From contig CAXKVV010000952.1 of assembly GCA_964058805.1 (NCBI GenBank), positions 1 to 38,517 on the forward strand: a DNA stretch of 38,517 nt, read 5' to 3'. This DNA comes from Schoenoplectus triqueter. Taxonomy: Eukaryota > Streptophyta > Magnoliopsida > Poales > Cyperaceae. Positions 32,070 to 38,517 of the stretch are shown here, piece after piece. Positions within the stretch are counted from its first letter, which is position 1. Each line of letters opens with the position of its first letter. The notes under the pieces were generated by a model. It made no database searches. It saw only the letters and a program-made list of their open reading frames with translations, and was not told where the DNA came from. A program made the translations under genes and the position numbers.

Positions 32070-32378
32070 AACTGAGGGGGAGAGAGTAGACACTGCCATT
32101 TTGATGTGACAGGTCAGGCCACCCCTTTGGTACCCTCTCTCCTCTCTCCTCTCTCCTCTCTCTTCTCTCTCCTCTCTTCTATCAGCACAAAACTTCTCTC
32201 TCCGCCTCTCAACTCCCATTGGCGCAGTACACTGGGAAATGGGCTGAAAAACCTCCTTTCCTTTCATCTCTCTCATCTCCTCATCTTCTTTCCCTCCGTC
32301 TCTCCTCTTCCTAGGCTTCATCAGGCATTGAATGGGTTTTTAACTTCACTCGAGGTTAACTTCTAACAGAGCAATCCC
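32070..32378 (+). other. Presumed ERECTA 5' leader with CT tract and three minimal upstream ORFs
   Basis: A CT-dominated tract (32133-32180, CCTCTCTCCTCT repeats) is a pyrimidine-rich leader and a potential GAGA/BPC-type binding region. Three upstream ATGs each open a minimal frame: ATG-TGA at 32104-32109, Met-Gly-stop at 32239-32247, and Met-Gly-Phe-stop at 32332-32343, the last ending 35 bp before the main start. If the transcript begins near 32070 all three would be in the mRNA. The larger open frames on both strands here come from the CT repeats and are not taken as genes. Confidence 0.45.
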
Positions 32379-32463
32379 ATGGCTACCTTCTCTCAGGCTC
32401 TGCTCTCGCTGTCTCTTTTCGCCTCCTGTCTTTGCATCTGCTGTTCGGCTCCTGCCAACGATG
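32379..32463 (+). CDS. ERECTA: ERECTA exon 1: signal peptide
   Basis: 28 codons plus one base. [20 protein letters not shown] begins a hydrophobic leader ending near SAPAND, with the probable cleavage before AND or ND. The donor GTAAGC follows. Intron 1 (32464-33176, 713 bp) is the longest intron in the gene; an AT-rich open frame inside it (from 33026) is continuous with exon 2 but is intronic. Confidence 0.92.
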
Positions 32464-35400
32464 GTAAGCTTACCTTTCAAACAATGTAACTACTTTTCAA
32501 ACGGAGATTTGTTTTCTTTTCCAACGTCCGCGGGGTGAAGTATCCGTTCGCTAAATTATTGATTATTTTACTATTCTTTGACGATATATGGATCTTTCTC
32601 CCTACAAACTTGAAATCATTGAGGGAGAATATCTACTTGCGAGATCTCTGTTCGATTTGTCTGCTGATGGGGCTTCTTTAGGCATTCGGGATGAAGTGAA
32701 GTTCAAATGATAGCTCATAGAAGTCAGTAGAAGAGATACCGATTGTATTTTTTTTATAGTTGCATTTTTTTTTGGGTTTTGCTGAGATGGGTGATTAGCA
32801 CCTGAGCGTGTTTTTTAAGGATCATTTTGTTTATGTTGAGCTCCCTGGGAAAGGAAGATTAGCCTATGTTACTAATTTATTTAATAGCACAAAAGTACAC
32901 CTTTTTGGCTATGTAGTTCTTTGTCTGTATTATTTTTATCCCTCATTTTATATTTTAACATAGTACCTTCTATTCTTTAATCTATACTTAATCTTCTTCG
33001 GTTCTTCTCCCGTCTCGTTTAAAATATGTTAAAAAATCTTTCTCCACGCGCTTCATTGAAGATCCCAACTCTGTTTTTTAATATCATCCTGTGTTGTTAC
33101 TTGCTTATTTTCAGTATGTTTGTATTTTCTCATGAAACTGGTACCTCTACTTTCGTTCTACGTCTCTCTATTTCAGGGGCAACGTTGCTTGAGATTAAAA
33201 AATCCTTTCGCAATGTGGATAACATTTTGTATGATTGGAGCGAATCCTCTTCGGACTACTGTTCCTGGAGAGGTGTCATTTGTGACAAGGTGACGTTTGA
33301 TGTGGCTGCCTTGTAAGTTCTCATTATTTAAGATGCATTGTTCTCTATTTGTTATTTCATACTTCTAGATTATGTTCTCACAAAAAACTTTCAAATGTAG
33401 AAACTTGTCGGGCTTGAATCTTGATGGAGAGATTTCACCGGCGATTGGAAAATTGAAGGGCCTTCAATCAATGTATAACTCCACTAGTTGCCCCTGCCTT
33501 ATATATTCTATTTCGTAATAATATACTTTTGCAGTTATTCAAACATTCTAACTTTTCAATTCTAATGCACTTTCTTAGTGATTTGAAGTTGAACGGCCTA
33601 TCTGGTCAGATCCCTGATGAGATAGGTGACTGTTCATCGCTCAGTACCCTGTAAGTTTATCCAATTTGATTTGCTTGGAACTAATGCATTTTAACTGATC
33701 ACTGAGTCCCCCCCAGGAAAATTTTTGTTTTATTTAATTTCCTTTTTTCTTCTCCAGTGATTTATCCTTCAACAATATCTTTGGCGATATACCTTTCTCC
33801 ATTTCTAAGCTCAAGCAATTGGAAATATTGTATGCACTCTAAAGCAAAGTCTTTTAAATCAACCGTTTGTTTTGAGGCATTTTTTATTCTAATTTACAAC
33901 TTTTTCAAGGATATTGAAGAACAATCAACTCATTGGACCTATACCTTCAACACTATCTCAGCTCCCTAATTTGAAGATTTTGTAAGCTAAATTATTTTCC
34001 CTTTTGACTATGTACTAATATTGACCTTTCTGTGTAGTTGATAATTCTAAGTTCTGTTTTTTTTTTCAGGGACTTGGCACAGAACAAGCTGAGTGGTGAG
34101 ATACCAAGGCTTATATATTGGAATGAAGTTTTGCAGTATTTGTGAGTAGCCAATTGCTGTCAGTATTCAAATTTGTTGCAATATAAGTAAAAAAAGTATA
34201 GTCATTTTAAGATTTATTTAGGGGTTTGCGTGGAAACCAATTGGAAGGCACTCTCGCTCCTGATATGTGCCAGTTAACTGGCCTCTGGTACTTGTATGTT
34301 TTACTTCCCTTCACTGAATCTTTTTAATATTTTGCCTATTCTTCATTCCCATTTTTACAAATATGTTTGCAGAATAAGTTATAATATAATTAATCATTAA
34401 TGTGAAGTCTCCCTTCTGCAGTGACGTGAGAAACAATAGCTTGACTGGTACCATTCCAGATACCATTGGCAACTGCACTAGCTTCCAAGTCTTGTAAGTA
34501 TATTAGACATTCAATGCCATTGTTTTTTTAACATCTAAAAAATAATTTGTATCTGATTGTTGGCATTTTATAGGGATCTATCATATAATCAGCTCACTGG
34601 AGAAATCCCCTTCAACATTGGCTTCTTACAAGTAGCTACTTTGTAAGCAGTTTGTCAGATCCAATGTTCTATTTTTCTGTGTTATTTTTGTGCTATGATT
34701 ATATATTTGCAAATATAATTTTGCTAGGTCATTGCAAGGGAACAAGTTTGTTGGTCCAATTCCACCTGTGATTGGTCTCATGCAAGCACTTGCTGTACTG
34801 TAAGTTATTCTTGGTTCATTTTATTTATAGCTGTCTCAGAACCAGTATCTAATATACCTTCTCCATTCTACAGGGATTTGAGTTGTAACCAGCTGACTGG
34901 CTCCATTCCTCCTATATTAGGCAACTTAACATACACTGAGAAGCTGTAAGCTTCCTCCTTCGTTGATGCTCTTAGTTATTGTTCGAATCAAATAGTTCAT
35001 TATGAATGTTTTTGTTGTTCGTGACGCTTTGTTTCTTTAGCTATTTACAAGGGAATAAATTGACGGGACCTATACCACCTGAGCTCGGCAACATGTCCAG
35101 ACTTCACTATCTGTATGGAGTAAAATATTCAGCTTATTTATAATTTAGGTTGTGACACATGTATTGTTGATTATTAATTTGATTTTGCCCAATTTATGAA
35201 CCTGTAGGGAACTAGATGAAAATCAACTGACTGGATACATCCCACCTGAGCTTGGAAAATTAACTGACCTGTTTGACTTGTATGTAATTTTGTTTAAATT
35301 ATTAATTTACATAATAATGTTTTCAACTTTAACTATGAACCATTTGCATGTGTTAATTTTGCTGTTCTTTTTACACAGGAACCTTGCCAACAACTTCCTT

Positions 35401-38270
35401 GAAGGTCCTATACCTGATAATTTGAATTTTTGTGAAAATCTGAATAGCTTGTAAGATATTCTTTTCCTTATTTTCTTCCTCTTGGGCCTATTTGTTATAA
35501 TTGCTTATATGTTTGTCCTTTTTGTCAGTAATGCTCATGGTAATAAGTTGAATGGTACAATACCACGATCATTCAAGAAACTTGATAGCATGACTTATCT
35601 GTAAGAATTTCCTTCAAAGCCACATAAAATGTTTGGTTTTTGGGTCTGATTTGGTGACTTGCTAATTTTTTTTTTTGCTCGTAGGAATCTTTCGTCTAAC
35701 AATCTTAATGGGCCTATTCCTATTGAGCTATCTAAAATAAACAATTTGGACACTCTGTAAGTAGACATGCTTTCATGCTAAAAATTGCAATTGTTTTAAT
35801 GTTTTGTATATTTTTGTTGGACTAATTTGAATTATGTTATTTTATAGGGATATATCATCGAACAATATTGTAGGCCCCATTCCATCCTCTATCGGTGGTC
35901 TGGAGCATCTCTTAAAACTGTATTAATCCTATGCCCCCCTAATTTTCAACTCGCATTTATTTTATATGTTGACATGTACTGTTTTTGAAAATATTTGTCA
36001 GTAACTTGAGCAACAACCTTCTTGTTGGATCCATTCCTGGTGAATTCGGAAACCTGAGAAGTATAATGGAAATGTAAGATGCTAATACATCTTTTGATAT
36101 TGAATCTCGTGGATTTCAACATTCTTATATATTTTTTTATAACTTTATTTTTCTACCAGTGATTTGTCCAGCAACCGCCTCTCTAGCGTTATACCTCAAG
36201 AACTTGGCCTGCTCCAAAATCTAAATTTATTGTGAGTCCAAATTCATTATGATTAAAAAAATATTTATTGTTTTCATTTGTTGAGATCTTTTCCTATATG
36301 TTGTTTGTTCTGCAGAAAGCTAGAGAATAACAATTTGTCTGGTGATATTGCATCTCTTACCAACTGCTTCAGCCTCTCAGTTTTGTAAGTAGTCTGATGG
36401 CAGCTCTAGTTGCTTGTTGAAACTTGTCTTATATGATGTTTGTGATAAATACAGGAATGTGTCATATAACAACTTGGCTGGCGTAGTACCCACTGATAAC
36501 AACTTCTCAAGATTTGCACCTGACAGGTAAGCCTCCTTTGAATTATTTCTATAGAATTATTCTTTTCTTCTGTTTGCATATTAACCAATGCATTACTTCT
36601 GGTTTCAGCTTCTTGGGTAACCCCGGTCTCTGTGGCTACTGGATAAGTTCCTGTAGGTCATCTCATGCGCCCCCTAGAGGTGGTTGTTCAGTTGTTTTAT
36701 TCTCAAATGAAACTGATAGCCTTCATTGGTTATTGTATATTGAACTGATGAGTTTCCCATCAACACAGTGACAATCTCCAAAGCTGCAATTCTTGGAATA
36801 GCACTTGGTGCACTCGTGATACTACTCATGATCCTAGTTGCTGTGTGTAGGCCCCACAACCCTCCTGTTTTTAAAGATGTCTCTATAAGCAAGCCTGGTA
36901 AGTTTATTTCTTGGGTTTTACTGTTGGAGCTAATTTCTTACCAATGCTGGTCCTATTCTGTGCAAACAAAAGGAGCAATTAAAGAAAAATCTTGTATTTT
37001 CTTTTATTGTTGTAAATGGGGCTCTGCACCTTGTTAAGAACAGCGATAAATCCTCAACTCTTTCTTGTGTTATATCTGAACTTGTTACATTGCAGTGATT
37101 AATATGAATCCAAAGTTGGTTATACTTCACATGAATATGGCTCTTCATGTTTATGAAGATATTATGCGTATGACTGAAAACTTGAGTGAAAAGTACATAA
37201 TTGGGTATGGCGCATCAAGTACTGTTTATAAATGTGTGCTGAAGAATTGCAAGCCAGTGGCAATAAAGAGGCTTTATGCTCATTACCCACAAAGCATCAA
37301 AGAGTTCGAGACTGAGCTAAAAACAGTTGGAAGCATCAAACACAGAAATTTGATTAGCCTACAAGGGTATTCTTTGTCGCCAGTTGGCAATCTATTGTTC
37401 TATGATTACATGGAGAATGGAAGCCTCTGGGATCTTTTGCATGGTAGGTTCTCTCTGTTTTTTGGTTCTCAGTCTGTCGTCTAGTTATCTTCCGGGCAAT
37501 TTATTCTTATTGAATTGTAAATTACAGTATTGGATTTAAAAATGCCACCAGACAAACAAGATGCTTACCAATTATCTATTATTTTATTGTATCAACCAAC
37601 TGCTTTAAGTAATAGTTTCTTATTAATTGCTGTACTAGTGATGATGTTTAGGTTTCTACCACCTTAGCAATCATTGCCTCCACAAGTCTGGGTAACAATA
37701 GGCAATCCAGTTAAGTAATATAATCAACCACACCCAGTCTGTTGCAGAGACAAAATTTATGTCAAACACTTCATTTCTTTTCTCTAAATGTGAGCTATGA
37801 TAATTTTTTTGGGGGGTGCTACAGTTCTTTAATTTTTTTGGGAAATGGCAGCAAGCAAGCAATCCTTTCTTTTTAATTCTTTAAAATAAATTATGACAGG
37901 TCCGTCAAATAAGAAAAAACTTGACTGGGAGTCCCGCTTGAAAATTGCCTTGGGAGCTGCGCAGGGGCTTGCATATTTGCACCATGACTGCAGTCCCCGT
38001 ATAATCCATCGAGATGTGAAATCCTCAAATATCCTTTTAGACATAGACTATGAAGCACATTTAACTGACTTTGGCATAGCAAAAAGTCTGTGTGTGTCAA
38101 AAACTCATACCTCTACCTATGTCATGGGAACGATTGGCTACATAGACCCAGAATATGCACGTACCTCTAGGCTCAATGAAAAATCTGACGTGTATAGTTA
38201 TGGCATCGTGTTGTTAGAGTTGTTGACTGGAAGAAAGCCGGTTGATAATGAATCCAATCTGCACCACTTG
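32379..38270 (+). CDS. ERECTA: ERECTA-type LRR receptor-like kinase (3' end beyond window)
   Basis: Single-pass plasma-membrane receptor kinase. ERECTA-family kinases bind EPF/EPFL peptides together with TOO MANY MOUTHS or SERK partners and control stomatal spacing, inflorescence and organ growth through a MAP-kinase cascade (family knowledge). Twenty-six exons give 2574 nt, 858 codons without a frame break; every junction is GT-AG. The order is signal peptide, Cys-paired N-cap ([11 protein letters not shown]), about 20 LRRs, Cys-paired C-cap ([10 protein letters not shown]), transmembrane segment, and kinase. Residues such as [35 protein letters not shown] and [19 protein letters not shown] match ERECTA itself better than ERL1/ERL2, as I recall those. 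Arabidopsis ERECTA has 976 residues, so about 118 C-terminal residues lie past the window. The start was chosen because ATG 32379 opens a signal peptide and joins exon 2 in phase. Confidence 0.95.
33177..36679 (+). CDS. ERECTA: ERECTA exons 2-23: N-cap, LRR domain, C-cap
   Basis: Exon coordinates: 33177-33312, 33401-33472, 33579-33650, 33758-33829, 33910-33981, 34070-34141, 34222-34293, 34422-34493, 34574-34642, 34728-34799, 34874-34945, 35041-35112, 35208-35279, 35379-35450, 35529-35600, 35685-35756, 35848-35919, 36002-36073, 36160-36231, 36316-36384, 36455-36526, 36609-36679. Exons 3-22 are 72 nt each except exons 10 and 21, which are 69 nt (23-residue repeats). All are phase 2-2, splitting the first Leu/Ile/Phe codon of each LRR, so one exon equals one repeat. 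The extracellular plant-type LxGxIP repeats run from [11 protein letters not shown] to [12 protein letters not shown]. The exon-23 donor GTGGTT is weak. Confidence 0.92.
36769..36897 (+). CDS. ERECTA: ERECTA exon 24: transmembrane segment
   Basis: 43 codon-equivalents. [20 protein letters not shown] is a clear single membrane span, followed by the basic stop-transfer CRPHNPP motif seen in ERECTA proteins. Joined to exon 23 through a split Val codon (AG|GT phase 1). The donor is GTAAGT. Confidence 0.93.
37096..38270 (+). CDS. ERECTA: ERECTA exons 25-26: juxtamembrane and kinase domain
   Basis: Exons 37096-37443 (348 nt) and 37900-38270 (371 nt), phase 1 junction. The kinase motifs are complete as far as the window goes: glycine loop [16 protein letters not shown] with the ATP lysine, the helix C Glu in [15 protein letters not shown], the catalytic loop [11 protein letters not shown], the activation segment [12 protein letters not shown], and subdomain [19 protein letters not shown] with Arg marks an RD kinase. 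The glycine loop has Tyr (GYG) where I recall His in Arabidopsis. The exon ends at LHHL before GTACAT; subdomains X-XI are outside the window. Confidence 0.95.
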
Positions 38271-38517
38271 GTACATTTTCTCATCTCTTTATTGTTCTTT
38301 TAAAAAGAGTCGCTTAAAAAAGCAGTTGGTCTTTTGATAACATCCCAAGTCAGATTTTATATTCTAACATTTTCTTGTACTGAGGGCTATCATTTGTTCA
38401 TTACTGTTGAATGTGTGATGCATGCCTGTTATTGTGAATCTTAATCAAAATAATGTATTGTCAAGTAGCATACCCCATCTTGCCATCACGACTCACTATA
38501 AATATAGGATATGTAAC
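38271..38517 (+). other. ERECTA intron 26, continuing beyond the window
   Basis: Starts with donor GTACAT and contains no acceptor-plus-frame that continues the kinase. The expected next exon, encoding the end of the kinase and the C-terminal tail, is not reached. Confidence 0.7.

Noticed and set aside
31959..32366. Open frames on both strands across the CT-rich tract upstream of ERECTA
   Set aside because: Arg/Glu-rich (minus) and Ser/Leu-rich (plus) products of the CT repeat; the region is better read as leader and promoter.
33026..33316. ORF starting in ERECTA intron 1 and running into exon 2
   Set aside because: The upstream part is AT-rich intron; the exon-1 signal peptide plus the GT-AG junction gives the expected family N-terminus.
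37671..38100. Minus-strand frames across intron 25 and the kinase exon
   Set aside because: Antisense shadows of the kinase coding region.

Overview
This is nuclear DNA of a flowering plant, most likely a eudicot. It is AT-rich and full of short transposon remnants. It carries one clearly recognisable gene, an ERECTA-type leucine-rich-repeat receptor kinase with plant GT-AG introns. The species cannot be named from the sequence alone.

Layout. Bases 1-7578 are a tandem satellite. Monomers of about 181 bp are organised into an 18-monomer higher-order unit of 3267 bp, present in 2.3 nearly identical copies. The array runs off the left edge of the window and ends abruptly near 7578. Bases 7586-8760 are a mosaic of foldback elements (MITE-like): two copies of one 390-bp family plus fragments of another, with TA/GA microsatellites. 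Bases 10129-12540 are a nest of Ty1-copia remains on the minus strand: a short 3' LTR, the end of a decayed pol gene, LTR-like sequence rich in CCGTTGCAACGG-type palindromes, and inside that a 465-bp solo LTR with a perfect 5-bp target duplication. Bases 12541-32000 are gene-poor. They hold two sets of orphan exons that read open but that I do not recognise (plus strand about 15.6-17.3 kb; minus strand 22359-22442), several foldback and hAT-like elements, and a roughly 1.1-kb TTA/ATT microsatellite lying inside a TIR element (29313-30755).

The gene. From 32379 to the right edge lies the ERECTA gene. Twenty-six exons (2574 nt, 858 codons) are present: signal peptide, Cys-paired N-cap, about 20 LRRs nearly all encoded one per 72-nt exon, transmembrane exon, and kinase as far as subdomain IX and a little beyond. 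The last part (about 118 residues by comparison with the 976-residue Arabidopsis protein) lies beyond the window. A 551-bp hAT-type MITE with a perfect 8-bp target duplication sits about 450 bp upstream of the start codon. The presumed leader contains a CT-rich tract and three minimal upstream ORFs. Intron 23 is open throughout, so its retention would give a secreted, membrane-free ectodomain.

No operon-like relation exists between the parts. The main themes are satellite organisation, layered transposition, and transposon load next to a developmental receptor gene. I recognised no tRNA or rRNA gene and no intact transposase or complete retroelement. All element boundaries were read by eye.
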